A stretch of DNA of 64,000 nt from an uncultured Bacteroidia bacterium (lineage in GTDB: Bacteria > Bacteroidota > Bacteroidia > Bacteroidales > UBA932): the NCBI GenBank assembly GCA_902782225.1, contig CACZMF010000007.1, positions 1 through 64,000 of the forward strand. Reading direction: 5' to 3'. Shown piece after piece: positions 35,006 through 43,262 of the stretch (the first letter of the stretch is position 1; every line of letters starts with the position of its first letter). The translations under genes were made by a program, and so were the position numbers. The notes below the pieces were generated by a model. That model saw only the letters and a program-made list of their open reading frames with translations, made no database searches and was not told where the DNA came from.

Positions 35006-35904
35006 TTGCCGGCGATATAGCGGGTGAGGGCGATGAAGTCCTCAACGCTGAGGCGCTCGGCGCGGAGGTCCAATAAGTCATTGATGCTGACCTGGTTGTT
35101 TTCAACCGGGTCAGTATGCTGTATGCCGTTTAGCAGCTGTTTCAGCGCATTCCTCAGGGTTTTGCGGCGCTGGTTGAAGGCAGTCTTGACAACTTGCTTG
35201 AAAAGCTTTTCGTCACAGCCGAGGGTGGTGCGGGAATTGCGGGTGAGGCGGATCACGGCGGAGTGGACCTTGGGCGGCGGGGCGAAGGCGCCGGGGCCTA
35301 CGGTGAAGCAGTATTCTATGTCGTACCAGGCCTGGAGAAGCACGCTGAGAATCCCGTAGGTCTTGCTTCCGGGCTTCTCAGCGATGCGTTCTGCGACTTC
35401 TTTCTGTATCATACAGACGACCTCAGGGACGCGGTCCTTGTCGTCGAGGATCTTGAAGAAAATCTGGGATGAGATGTTGTAGGGGAAGTTGCCGATGACC
35501 CTGTAGGGGCCGGGGAAAACTTTTTCCATCGGGAGGCGGAGGTAGTCCGCCTGCAGCAGCCGGCCCTGTATTCCTGGGAAATGCGTCAGCAGATAATCCA
35601 CGCTCTCCCCATCCACCTCAACTGCCTTCAGGTCAATGTCTTCCCTCTGCAGCAGATACTGCGTCAGCACCCCCATCCCCGGCCCGATTTCCAGCACGTC
35701 CCTGTATAGCCCTGTGGCGCCCAACTCGCTCTGTCCCAACACATTGCCAACTTTGCCTGCATCATTTTCCGTGCAGGCAAAATCGGCAAGCGATTGGCTA
35801 TCAGACGGTTGAGGGGCGCGGGACAACGCGTCAACGATACGGCGGGCGATCGACTGATCCGTCAGGAAATGCTGGCCAAGGGCTTTCTTCGCTCTGACTT
35901 CCAT
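35002..35904 (-). CDS. rsmA: 16S rRNA dimethyladenosine transferase with an in-frame insertion
   Basis: 300 aa from the ATG at 35904 (one base after the mrp stop). KsgA dimethylates two adjacent adenines in the helix-45 loop of 16S rRNA. Visible: ALGQHFLTD at the N-terminus, SAM motif DVLEIGPGMG, GNFPYNIS (the NLPY-type catalytic motif) and FAPPPKVHSAV, FNQRRKTLRNAL near the end. Residues about 29-64 are an extra 36-residue stretch, polar and unlike the family, placed before the SAM motif; it is encoded by a palindromic DNA segment. Despite this the catalytic motifs are intact. Confidence 0.92.
   Translation of the reverse strand: MEVRAKKALGQHFLTDQSIARRIVDALSRAPQPSDSQSLADFACTENDAGKVGNVLGQSELGATGLYRDVLEIGPGMGVLTQYLLQREDIDLKAVEVDGESVDYLLTHFPGIQGRLLQADYLRLPMEKVFPGPYRVIGNFPYNISSQIFFKILDDKDRVPEVVCMIQKEVAERIAEKPGSKTYGILSVLLQAWYDIEYCFTVGPGAFAPPPKVHSAVIRLTRNSRTTLGCDEKLFKQVVKTAFNQRRKTLRNALKQLLNGIQHTDPVENNQVSINDLLDLRAERLSVEDFIALTRYIAGN
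35713..35820. repeat. Palindromic element inserted in frame in rsmA
   Basis: The DNA of the extra rsmA stretch centres on a perfect 10-bp inverted repeat TTTGCCTGCA (35752-35761) / TGCAGGCAAA (35772-35781), extended by TTGCC (35744-35748) / GGCAA (35785-35789) after a symmetric 3-base bulge, with weaker GC-rich outer arms near 35716-35725 and 35808-35819. Length 108 bases, a multiple of three. Confidence 0.65.
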
Positions 35905-35905
35905 A

Positions 35906-36961
35906 TCAGCCAAGTTTATGAGCCAGCCTCGCGGCGAGATCGAGGAAAGCCTCGGCGTCGGGGCGGGTGCCGAGGGCTGCGGGCTCGCCGGCGTCGCCGC
36001 TCTCGCGTATGCTCTGCACCAGCGGGATGCGCCCGAGCAGCTCTATGCCGAGCTGGCGGGCCATACGCTCGCCGCCGTCCTTTCCGAAGATGTAGTACTT
36101 TTCGTCCGGATGCTCGGCAGGGGTGAACCACGCCATATTCTCCACCAGACCGAAGACGGGACGGTTGATGTTCTTGTTGCTGAACATAGCCGCACCCTTC
36201 TCCACATCGGCGAGCGCGACCTCCTGGGGCGTTGTCACGAGGATTGCGCCCTCCACGGGGATATCCTGCAGCAGGCTGATGTGGATGTCGCCGGTGCCAG
36301 GGGGCATGTCCACCAGCAGGAAGTCCAGCGGGCCCCATTCCACCTGCAGTATCATCTGTTTGAGGGCATTGCAAGCCATAGGACCGCGCCATATGAGCGC
36401 CTGTCCCCGTTCGGCGAAGTAGCCGATGCTCATCCACTTGACCCCGTACTTCTCCAGCGGCACCATCATCTCCTTCCCGTCCACCTCTTCAGCCAGCGGC
36501 TGCTGCCCTTCGGTGCCCGTCATCAGGGGCACGGAGGGGCCGTAGACGTCGGCGTCGGCAAGGCCAACCCTGTGGCCCAGGCGCGCAAGGGCGCACGCCA
36601 GGTTCACGGCCACGGTGGACTTCCCCACCCCGCCTTTTCCGGACGCCACACCGATGATGTGGCGCACGTAGCGCAGGCCCTCGGTGTCCAGGTCCAGCCC
36701 CTTCTTCTTCGGCGCAGCATCCTCGACCACGACGGTCTCCACTTTTGGATCCTTCACCCCGCCGCGTATCAGGGCGGCGCGGGTGGCGCCTATGAGGTAT
36801 TCAGCCAACGGGTCCCTTCGTTTCGGAAAAGCGAGCGTTACCGTGACCCCTTCGGAACTCACCCGCACGGAGGAGACCATGCCAAGGTCCACGATGTCGC
36901 GGTCCTGGCGGGCCGGGTGGCGCACCTCCCGGAGAATCTTCAGCACATCTTCGTTCGTCAT
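35906..36961 (-). CDS. mrp: Mrp/NBP35-type Fe-S cluster carrier ATPase
   Basis: 351 aa from the ATG at 36961, which overlaps the upstream peptidase stop (ATGA). N-terminal DUF59/MIP18 domain (about 1-80) and a C-terminal P-loop ATPase with the deviant Walker A GKGGVGKST (about 108-116), DADVYGPSVP and MPPGTGDIH. Assembles and transfers Fe-S clusters. The C-x-x-C usually seen near the C-terminus of this family is not evident, so cluster binding by the standard ligands is uncertain. Confidence 0.88.
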   Translation of the reverse strand: MTNEDVLKILREVRHPARQDRDIVDLGMVSSVRVSSEGVTVTLAFPKRRDPLAEYLIGATRAALIRGGVKDPKVETVVVEDAAPKKKGLDLDTEGLRYVRHIIGVASGKGGVGKSTVAVNLACALARLGHRVGLADADVYGPSVPLMTGTEGQQPLAEEVDGKEMMVPLEKYGVKWMSIGYFAERGQALIWRGPMACNALKQMILQVEWGPLDFLLVDMPPGTGDIHISLLQDIPVEGAILVTTPQEVALADVEKGAAMFSNKNINRPVFGLVENMAWFTPAEHPDEKYYIFGKDGGERMARQLGIELLGRIPLVQSIRESGDAGEPAALGTRPDAEAFLDLAARLAHKLG

Positions 36962-39069
36962 TCCCGCACCAGATTCATTTCGTTCAACAGATAACCGGCG
37001 CCGCCGAATTTGTCCACCATCAGGAGCACGTAGCGGATGTCCACGCAGATGCACCTCTGGAGCTCCGGCTCGAACATCACGTCGCTGCTCATCGCCTCCC
37101 AGTTGCCGTCGAAGGCAAGTCCTATCAGGTTGCCGTCGGCATCGAGCACGGGGCTGCCGGAGTTGCCTCCGGTGATGTCGAGGTTGGTGAGGAAGCAGGT
37201 CACCAGCTCGCCCTTTGCGTTGGCGTACTGGCCGTAGTCCTTCTTCTGGTAGATTTCCTTGAGGCGCGCGGGCACGCGGAACTCATAGTTGTCGGGGTCT
37301 TCCTTCTCCATCACGCCCTTCAGTGTGGTGTAGTACTTGTAGAGCACGCCGTCCTTGGGTTCGTAGCTCTTCACCGTGCCGTAGGTGAAGCGGCAGGTGC
37401 TGTTTGCGTCCGGATAGGAGGGCTCGCCCTTCTTCCACTCCAGCAGGCTGGCAGCGTAGGCCTTGGTCGATTCGGCGAGTTTCTCGCTGCCGGCAGCGTT
37501 GGCCTGATGGAGCCCCATATACTTTTCCAGTATGGCGTTGAACATCTGCACGGCGGGGTCGGCATCGAGCAACTTGTCCGTGATGGGCTTGGAAGCGAGC
37601 TTTTCGGGGCTCGTGAAGATACTCTTTTTGAAGAGCTTGTCCACGAATTTGCGGGTGTCGGTCTTCATGAAATCGACGCCTTTGACGGTGATTGCGTCCT
37701 GGGGAGCGACGTTCTGCTTGTAGAAGTCTATCATCGCCACGGCCACGTCGCGGTCCACGTCGGCGTTGTAGTCCTTGTAGTTTTCGGAAATCTCCCGTAT
37801 CAGCTCCTGGAGCGCCTCGGCTTCGGGCTTGGCGTGCTCAGGGTCCTTGCCGGCGGCGATGCGGGCAGCCTGCAGGCCGCGCTGGATGGCGCCGCCGAAG
37901 CTGAGCAGCTCGATCTGGAGCAGGCTCTCGGTGAGAAGGGTGGCGGCCTCACGGGTGGCCTTCGAGCCCCTGACGCTCTCTTCGATGCGTCCGATGGCTC
38001 CGCCCCAGGCGGCCTGGCGGGCAGGGTCGGCTGCAATCCAGGCTTCCAGTTCCTGCTCCTTCTGCTTTTCACGGCCGATGATGTCGAGGGCCTCGAAAGC
38101 TTCCTTCTCGCCTATCCACTTCTTCCAGCCGTTGGAAGATCCGGAATACTTGCTGGCGTACTGCAGCCCCACTTTCTCGTCGGCACGCATAGCTTTCCAG
38201 AGTATGTCCTGGCGCACGCCGCGGGCTGCGATGCGGATGTTGTTGTTGTCCAGCATTTCCTCGAGCTGGGCGGCCGTCTGGAAACGCTGGGTGCGGCCCG
38301 GGTAGCCCATGATCATGGCGAAATCGCCTTCCTCGACGCCCTTGAGCGACACTCCGAGGAACTGGCGGGGCACGAAGGGCACGTTGACCTCAGAGTAGTC
38401 GGCCGGCTCGTTGTCGGGACCGGCATACACGCGGAACATCGAGAAATCGCAGGTGTGGCGGGGCCACATCCAGTTGTCGGTGTCGCCGCCGAACTTGCCG
38501 GAGGATGCCGGAGGGGCGCCGACAAAGCGGACGTCGCGGTAGACCTTGGACACTATGAGATACTGGACGTTGCCGTTGTAGAACTCGGTGATGCGCACCT
38601 GGCAGTTGGGGTTGGCCGCCTGCGCGTCCTTGACCAGCTGCAGGCGGCTGGCGCCGGCCGCAAGGGTGTCGGTCACGTCCGTCATGCTCTGCAGGAAACG
38701 CACCGTGAGGCCGGGCACCGGGATCTCTTCGGCGAGGCTGCCGGCCCAATAGCCGTCTTCGAGGTAGTTGTGCTCCGTGGAAGAGAGGGACTGGATGCTG
38801 CCGTAGCCGCAGTGGTGGTTGGTCACGAGCAGGCCGCGGCCGGAGATGATTTCGCCGGTGCAGCCGCCTCCGAACTGGACGATGGCGTCCTTGATGGAGG
38901 AATTGTTGACGCTGTAGATTTGCTCGGGAGTGAGCCGGCAGCCGAGTTTCTGCATCGTTCCGGCATTCATTTTTTCGAGCAGGGGCAGCAGCCACATGCC
39001 TTCGTCCGCCCGGAGTGTGGCGGGCAGGAGCAGCAGGGCGCTGGCGAGGGTCAAAAGAACTCTTTTCAT
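36958..39069 (-). CDS. S46-family dipeptidyl-peptidase, DPP7-like
   Basis: 703 aa from the ATG at 39069; signal peptide ends near residue 21 (LRA). Chymotrypsin-like serine exopeptidase that frees dipeptides from oligopeptides in the periplasm. Catalytic His in TNHHCGYG (about residues 83-90), nucleophile Ser in GGNSGSPV near residue 640. The S1 specificity site reads FDGNWEAM with Gly, as in DPP7 (hydrophobic P1), where DPP11 has Arg (acidic P1). N-terminal free-amine binding residues lie in W--P-LEKMN region. Relevant to amino-acid fermentation. Coupled to mrp. Confidence 0.9.
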   Translation of the reverse strand: MKRVLLTLASALLLLPATLRADEGMWLLPLLEKMNAGTMQKLGCRLTPEQIYSVNNSSIKDAIVQFGGGCTGEIISGRGLLVTNHHCGYGSIQSLSSTEHNYLEDGYWAGSLAEEIPVPGLTVRFLQSMTDVTDTLAAGASRLQLVKDAQAANPNCQVRITEFYNGNVQYLIVSKVYRDVRFVGAPPASSGKFGGDTDNWMWPRHTCDFSMFRVYAGPDNEPADYSEVNVPFVPRQFLGVSLKGVEEGDFAMIMGYPGRTQRFQTAAQLEEMLDNNNIRIAARGVRQDILWKAMRADEKVGLQYASKYSGSSNGWKKWIGEKEAFEALDIIGREKQKEQELEAWIAADPARQAAWGGAIGRIEESVRGSKATREAATLLTESLLQIELLSFGGAIQRGLQAARIAAGKDPEHAKPEAEALQELIREISENYKDYNADVDRDVAVAMIDFYKQNVAPQDAITVKGVDFMKTDTRKFVDKLFKKSIFTSPEKLASKPITDKLLDADPAVQMFNAILEKYMGLHQANAAGSEKLAESTKAYAASLLEWKKGEPSYPDANSTCRFTYGTVKSYEPKDGVLYKYYTTLKGVMEKEDPDNYEFRVPARLKEIYQKKDYGQYANAKGELVTCFLTNLDITGGNSGSPVLDADGNLIGLAFDGNWEAMSSDVMFEPELQRCICVDIRYVLLMVDKFGGAGYLLNEMNLVRE

Positions 39070-39071
39070 AT

Positions 39072-39683
39072 TCAAAATAACGTTGGTTCCAATTCTTTGG
39101 GGTGAAAACTGCGGCGGTGTTCGGGCGTAAGGCCCAGGCGCCGTATGGCATCGATGTGTTCCGGGGTGGGATAGCCGGCATTGTGGGCCCAGCCGTAGCC
39201 GGGATAGAGGCGGTCGAGCTCCTCCATCCTCTCGTCGCGCCAGGTCTTGGCGAGCACCGAAGCGGCCGCTATGCTGGCGTAGGTGGCGTCGCCGTGGACG
39301 ACGGTCCGGTAGGGGTAGCCGCCGAAGGGCTTGAAACGGTTGCCGTCGATGAGCAGGAACTCCGGGCGCGTCTTCAGCGCGCCAACAGCTCTCTGCATGC
39401 CTATGATGCTGGCATTCAAAATGTTGATACGGTCTATCTCCTCGGCTTCCACGGCCACGACGGCCCAGGCCATGGCCTCCCGTTCGATGATGGGACGGAG
39501 GGTTTCGCGGGCCTTTCGCGACATCTGCTTGGAGTCGTTGAGAAGGGGATGGCTGAAGCCTTCGGGAAGAATCACGGCGGCAGCGTACACGGGACCGGCG
39601 AGCGGACCCCTGCCCGCTTCGTCACACCCCGCCTCGATACGGCCTGGTTGCATGCATCCCAACAACTGTACACTACGTGCCAT
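39072..39683 (-). CDS. rnhB: Ribonuclease HII
   Basis: 203 aa from the ATG at 39683. [19 protein letters not shown] holds the first two catalytic acidic residues; LLIDGNRF and [16 protein letters not shown] the others. Removes ribonucleotides from DNA. Ends 2 bases before the peptidase start and may be co-transcribed with it. A TTG-start extension to 39719 is not conserved-looking. Confidence 0.93.
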   Translation of the reverse strand: MARSVQLLGCMQPGRIEAGCDEAGRGPLAGPVYAAAVILPEGFSHPLLNDSKQMSRKARETLRPIIEREAMAWAVVAVEAEEIDRINILNASIIGMQRAVGALKTRPEFLLIDGNRFKPFGGYPYRTVVHGDATYASIAAASVLAKTWRDERMEELDRLYPGYGWAHNAGYPTPEHIDAIRRLGLTPEHRRSFHPKELEPTLF

Positions 39684-39720
39684 AGTTGCAAAGTTACACA
39701 CAAATGTGGAGAATGGCAAC

Positions 39721-40071
39721 TCAGTCTTCCTCTTTCTTGGAGAGGGACATGCCTGTGATTTTCTGGATGGCGGACGAGATTTGTTCCAGCTGCACGGACA
39801 AGAGGTCGAGCCTGGACCCGAGGTCCTGGATCATGTCTTCGATGCTGCCCTCGCGAAGATAACCGGCAGGATTGTCTCCGAGCAGGATTTCTTCTTCGCT
39901 CATACCCATCATTTCGGCGAACAGCTGCATGTTTTCGCTGAACAGATGGGTCTTGCCGCGCTCAAACTTGTTGAATGTCGAGCGGTCTATACCCATTTTC
40001 TCGGCCGCCGCCAGCTGGGAAAGGCCTTTCTTGATTCGGGCGCGCCTTATGTTTTCATGAAAACGGTCCAT
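39721..40071 (-). CDS. XRE-family helix-turn-helix regulator
   Basis: 116 aa from the ATG at 40071. HTH_3 domain (about 5-60): [29 protein letters not shown]. The C-terminal half (about 75-116) is a predicted helical dimerisation segment ([20 protein letters not shown]). Divergent from the 62-aa gene at 40270 with a 198-base region rich in inverted repeats, likely its own operator. Physiological target unknown. Confidence 0.82.
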   Translation of the reverse strand: MDRFHENIRRARIKKGLSQLAAAEKMGIDRSTFNKFERGKTHLFSENMQLFAEMMGMSEEEILLGDNPAGYLREGSIEDMIQDLGSRLDLLSVQLEQISSAIQKITGMSLSKKEED

Positions 40072-40135
40072 CCGTATGCAAAAAACCACTGCAAATTTAA
40101 GATTTCTTAACTTATTATGCTATAGCGACTTTCGC

Positions 40136-40242
40136 AACATTTGTGGCGCCCTTCGCCACATCCGGCTTAAAAAATCGTTAGAAAATGTTTTTACCCCCAG
40201 TTTTACCCCCGCCCAAATGTTGCATTTGCCGCCACAAATGTT
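40136..40242. promoter_or_regulatory. Inverted-repeat pair between the XRE gene and the 62-aa gene
   Basis: AACATTTGTGGCG at 40136-40148 is exactly reverse-complemented at 40230-40242. The left copy continues into TGTGGCG-CCCTT-CGCCACA (a local hairpin), and CAAATGTTGCATTTG lies just left of the right copy. Repeated half-sites of this kind suit a dimeric repressor, plausibly the adjacent XRE protein. Confidence 0.45.
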
Positions 40243-40269
40243 AATCTTTGCGTCACAAAACGACCGTTT

Positions 40270-40458
40270 ATGAAAGAAGATACCTACATCCGTTTCGCTT
40301 CCCTGCTCCAGGGCGGGTCATTCAGCAGCTACGAAGCCATCTGCCGGGCCCTGAGGGTATGCCCCGACGACCTTGACGAACTGCTCGTCGACGAGCTGGG
40401 ATATGACGGGCGGCAAGTGTTCGATTATTATTTTGGTATTCAGTGTGAAAATTATTAA
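40270..40458 (+). CDS. 62-aa conserved-looking small protein
   Basis: ATG at 40270, 62 residues, acidic. The sequence SSYEAICRALRVCPDDLDELL followed by ELGYDG resembles half of a helix-turn-helix domain (helix, turn with CPDDL, helix). No cysteine pairs or signal peptide. Its last codons carry the -33/-7 promoter of fusA2. Unknown function; could be a small DNA- or protein-binding factor. Confidence 0.6.
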   Translation: MKEDTYIRFASLLQGGSFSSYEAICRALRVCPDDLDELLVDELGYDGRQVFDYYFGIQCENY

Positions 40459-40463
40459 ATTTG
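40432..40463 (+). promoter_or_regulatory. Promoter of fusA2
   Basis: TTTG at 40432-40435 and TAAATTTG at 40456-40463 with 20 bases between; the ATG at 40495 is 31 bases downstream. It overlaps the 3' end of the 62-aa gene, so fusA2 can be transcribed alone. Confidence 0.65.
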
Positions 40464-40494
40464 CAGACTTGGATAATTAACAACACATCATACA

Positions 40495-42588
40495 ATGAAA
40501 GAATACCAAAGCAAAGAAGTCCGCAACGTCGTTCTCCTCGGCGCCACCAAGTCGGGCAAAACCACACTCGCAGAAGCGATGCTCTTCGAGGGCAAAGTCA
40601 TTTCACGTATGGGCACTGTCGAAGACAAGAACACCTTGTCTGACAACAACGAGCTCGAGAAACTCAACCAGCGTTCCATCTACGCGACCCCTCTGTATGC
40701 AGAGTTCGCCGGCAGCAAGATCAATTTCATCGACGCTCCCGGTTCCGACGACTTCATCGGCGGGGCCTACTCCGCTTTCCGCGTGTGCGAGAGCGGCGTG
40801 CTCGTGGTGAATGCCCAGCAGGGCGTGGAAGTCGGCACCGAGAGTTTCGTGCGCAGGGCTGAAAGCCAGAAGCTCCCCATGATCATCGCAGTGGGCCAGC
40901 TCGACGCCGACAAGGCCGACTGGGACAATGTCCAGAACTCCCTGAAGGAGACCTTCGGCGGCAAGATGATCAACGTCCAGTTCCCTGCAGGTGCAGGCGC
41001 ATCCTTCGACGGTGTCATCGACGTCCTGACCATGAAATACTACAAGGGAGGCGACGTCCTCGACATCCCCGCCGAATATGCCGACCAGGCAGAAGAATAC
41101 CGCGAGCAGCTCATTGAGAAGGCCGCAGAATTCGACGACACCCTGATGGAGAAATACTTCGAAGAAGGCACCCTCAGCGAGGAGGAAATCCACAGCGGAA
41201 TGAACAAGGGCATCACCAGCGGTGATCTCTACCCCGTCTTCTGCGTCTGCGGAAAGAAGGACATCGGCGTGAAGCGCCTCATGGAGTTCATCAAGGACGT
41301 GGCTCCGGCTCCCGCATGCAAGGAAGACGGCCCCGCTTCCCTCTTCATCTACAAGAACGATGTCGAGCAGCACCTCGGCGAGGTTTCCTACTTCAAGGTG
41401 ATGAGCGGCACCCTCACTACCGGCATGGATCTCGAGGATCCCGTCTCCGGCAACAAGGACCGCTTCTCCGCCATCTACGCCGTGGCCGGCTCCAAGAAAG
41501 AGGCCGTGACCAATCTCCACGCCGGAGATTTCGGCTGCGCCGTGAAGCTCAAGAACAGCCGTTCCAGCACCACCCTGTCCATCCCCGGATCGGGCATCGT
41601 CTATGACAAGATCCAGTATCCCGCTCCCAAGTACCGCTGCGCCATCAAGGCCAAGGTCCAGCAGGACGACCAGAAGCTGGGCGACGCCCTCAAGAAGATC
41701 GCCGCACAGGATCCCACCGTCGTCGTGGAATACTCCAAGGAGCTTCGCCAGACCATCCTCAGCGGCAACGGCGAGCAGCACATCAACATCGTCAAGTGGC
41801 GTCTGAACAACGAGTTCGGCCTCGAGGTCGAGCTCTTCGCCCCGAAGGTGCCCTACCGTGAGACCATCACCAAGGTGGCCTGCGCGCAGTACCGCCACAA
41901 GAAGCAGTCCGGCGGCGCCGGCCAGTTCGGCGAAGTCCACCTGCTTGTCTGCCCTGCCGAGGGTGAGCTCAACACCAAGTTCATGATCAACGGCAAGGAG
42001 ACCCAGCTGAACATCAAGACCCAGGATATCACCGAGCTCGAATGGGGCGGCAAACTGGAGTTCTACAACTGCGTCGTGGGTGGTTCCATCGACCTTGGCT
42101 TCATGCCCGCCATCCTCAAGGGTATCAAGGAGAGAATGGTCGAAGGCCCTCTGACCGGTTCCTACGCCCGTGACATCCGCGTCTTCGTCTACGACGGCAA
42201 AATGCACCCGGTGGATTCCAAGGAAATCGCCTTCATCATCGCTGGCCGCAACGCCTTCCGTGAGGCTTTCCGCAACGCCGGTCCGAAGATCCTCGAGCCT
42301 ATCTACAACGTCGAGGTGATGACCCCGAGCGAGTACCAGGGCGCCGTGATGAGCGACCTGCAGAACCGCCGCGGCATGCTCGGCGACATGGGCGCCGACA
42401 AGGGCTTCGCAATCCTCAAGGCCCGCGTGCCTCTGGCAGAGCTCTACCGCTACTCCACCACCCTCAGCTCGCTGACCGCCGGCTCCGCCACCTTCACGAT
42501 GGAATTCGCCGACTACCAGCCTGTCCCGGGTGACGTGCAGACCAAGCTCCTCGCCGACTACGCAGCCCAGGAGAAAGAGGAAGACTAA
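40495..42588 (+). CDS. fusA2: EF-G paralogue of the EF-G2 type with altered GTPase motifs
   Basis: 697 aa, five-domain EF-G layout. G1 is GATKSGKT (residues 16-23). G3 is DAPGS (80-84), where canonical EF-G has DTPGH: the histidine that activates the hydrolytic water is Ser84. G4 is GQLD (134-137) instead of NKxD. Domains II-V are recognisable (RETITKVACAQYRHKKQSGGAGQ..., GSYARDIRV, MTPSEYQGAVMSDLQNRRG). It corresponds to Bacteroides EF-G2, reported to support translocation without GTP hydrolysis and to aid survival in starvation and the gut. Own promoter and strong terminator. Confidence 0.88.
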   Translation: MKEYQSKEVRNVVLLGATKSGKTTLAEAMLFEGKVISRMGTVEDKNTLSDNNELEKLNQRSIYATPLYAEFAGSKINFIDAPGSDDFIGGAYSAFRVCESGVLVVNAQQGVEVGTESFVRRAESQKLPMIIAVGQLDADKADWDNVQNSLKETFGGKMINVQFPAGAGASFDGVIDVLTMKYYKGGDVLDIPAEYADQAEEYREQLIEKAAEFDDTLMEKYFEEGTLSEEEIHSGMNKGITSGDLYPVFCVCGKKDIGVKRLMEFIKDVAPAPACKEDGPASLFIYKNDVEQHLGEVSYFKVMSGTLTTGMDLEDPVSGNKDRFSAIYAVAGSKKEAVTNLHAGDFGCAVKLKNSRSSTTLSIPGSGIVYDKIQYPAPKYRCAIKAKVQQDDQKLGDALKKIAAQDPTVVVEYSKELRQTILSGNGEQHINIVKWRLNNEFGLEVELFAPKVPYRETITKVACAQYRHKKQSGGAGQFGEVHLLVCPAEGELNTKFMINGKETQLNIKTQDITELEWGGKLEFYNCVVGGSIDLGFMPAILKGIKERMVEGPLTGSYARDIRVFVYDGKMHPVDSKEIAFIIAGRNAFREAFRNAGPKILEPIYNVEVMTPSEYQGAVMSDLQNRRGMLGDMGADKGFAILKARVPLAELYRYSTTLSSLTAGSATFTMEFADYQPVPGDVQTKLLADYAAQEKEED

Positions 42589-42603
42589 TCCATCTCCTCC
42601 CCC

Positions 42604-42647
42604 AGACAAATGGGCTGGCCGAAATGGCCAGCCCATTTTGTCTTTTA
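42604..42647 (+). terminator. Strong terminator of fusA2
   Basis: GACAAATGGGCTGGCC and GGCCAGCCCATTTTGTC form a roughly 16-bp stem around GAAAT, followed by TTTTA. Its A/T flanks on both sides would let it work in both directions. Confidence 0.9.
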
Positions 42648-42703
42648 TACTGTCCTTCTGAACTGCACTGCATCATTCTGAGCGCAGCAAACTCCCTCCT
42701 CCC

Positions 42704-42727
42704 CGTGCCAGGTCTGCTTGAATGTGG
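42704..42727 (+). repeat. Copy of the CCAGGTCTGC repeat element
   Basis: 24 bases beginning CGTGCCAGGTCTGC, identical to 45320-45343. It sits between the fusA2 terminator and the 3' end of the lipoprotein gene at 42749. Confidence 0.85.
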
Positions 42728-42748
42728 CAGGAAAATCTTGGTCAGGAC

Positions 42749-43204
42749 CTACCACTTTCGGACAAAATCCACATCAGGAACAATAAAGTCCTTGGATATC
42801 ATAAAACTGTCGAAATGGAGCGTCTTGTCGTCTGCCGTGAAAGTGCCCTCGTTGAAATAAACGGCATCCGAGCCTGATTCATCCTTATAATTGAACGGGA
42901 TAGCAACTGAGGGATATTTATACTCTATCTCACCCGAGAATTGCGTCTGACTCATAAAGTTGTTGCCGCTAGACATGCCATCCTGATCAGGCGTACCGGA
43001 TCTGAGTTCGCATTGGAAAGTGTATCCTGTAAGGTTGAACTTATATCTCATCAACCCTTTGCTCAGGACTCCGTATCCCTCAATATCCCGGCCGGCAAGG
43101 TCCGCTTCCCAAATAGTAAGCTTAAGCCAACCGTCGTTGGATTTATTGCAGGACGTAAACACGAACACCATCAAGATGGCAATTGCTTGAAACAGTTTCT
43201 TCAT
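42749..43204 (-). CDS. Small lipoprotein of unknown function
   Basis: 151 aa, lipobox FTSC (Cys19). Beta-rich, with EADLAGRDIEGYGV, FSGEIEYKYPS and DKTLHFDSFMI, perhaps a lipocalin-like small barrel, but I do not recognise a named family. Single gene; AT-richer than its neighbours. Separated by 58 bases from the S51/ATP-grasp gene. Confidence 0.65.
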   Translation of the reverse strand: MKKLFQAIAILMVFVFTSCNKSNDGWLKLTIWEADLAGRDIEGYGVLSKGLMRYKFNLTGYTFQCELRSGTPDQDGMSSGNNFMSQTQFSGEIEYKYPSVAIPFNYKDESGSDAVYFNEGTFTADDKTLHFDSFMISKDFIVPDVDFVRKW

Positions 43205-43262
43205 GATTCCAATAATTGATGCAAATTAATAAGAATAATCAAAAGATGCAAGCCCCTGAATC

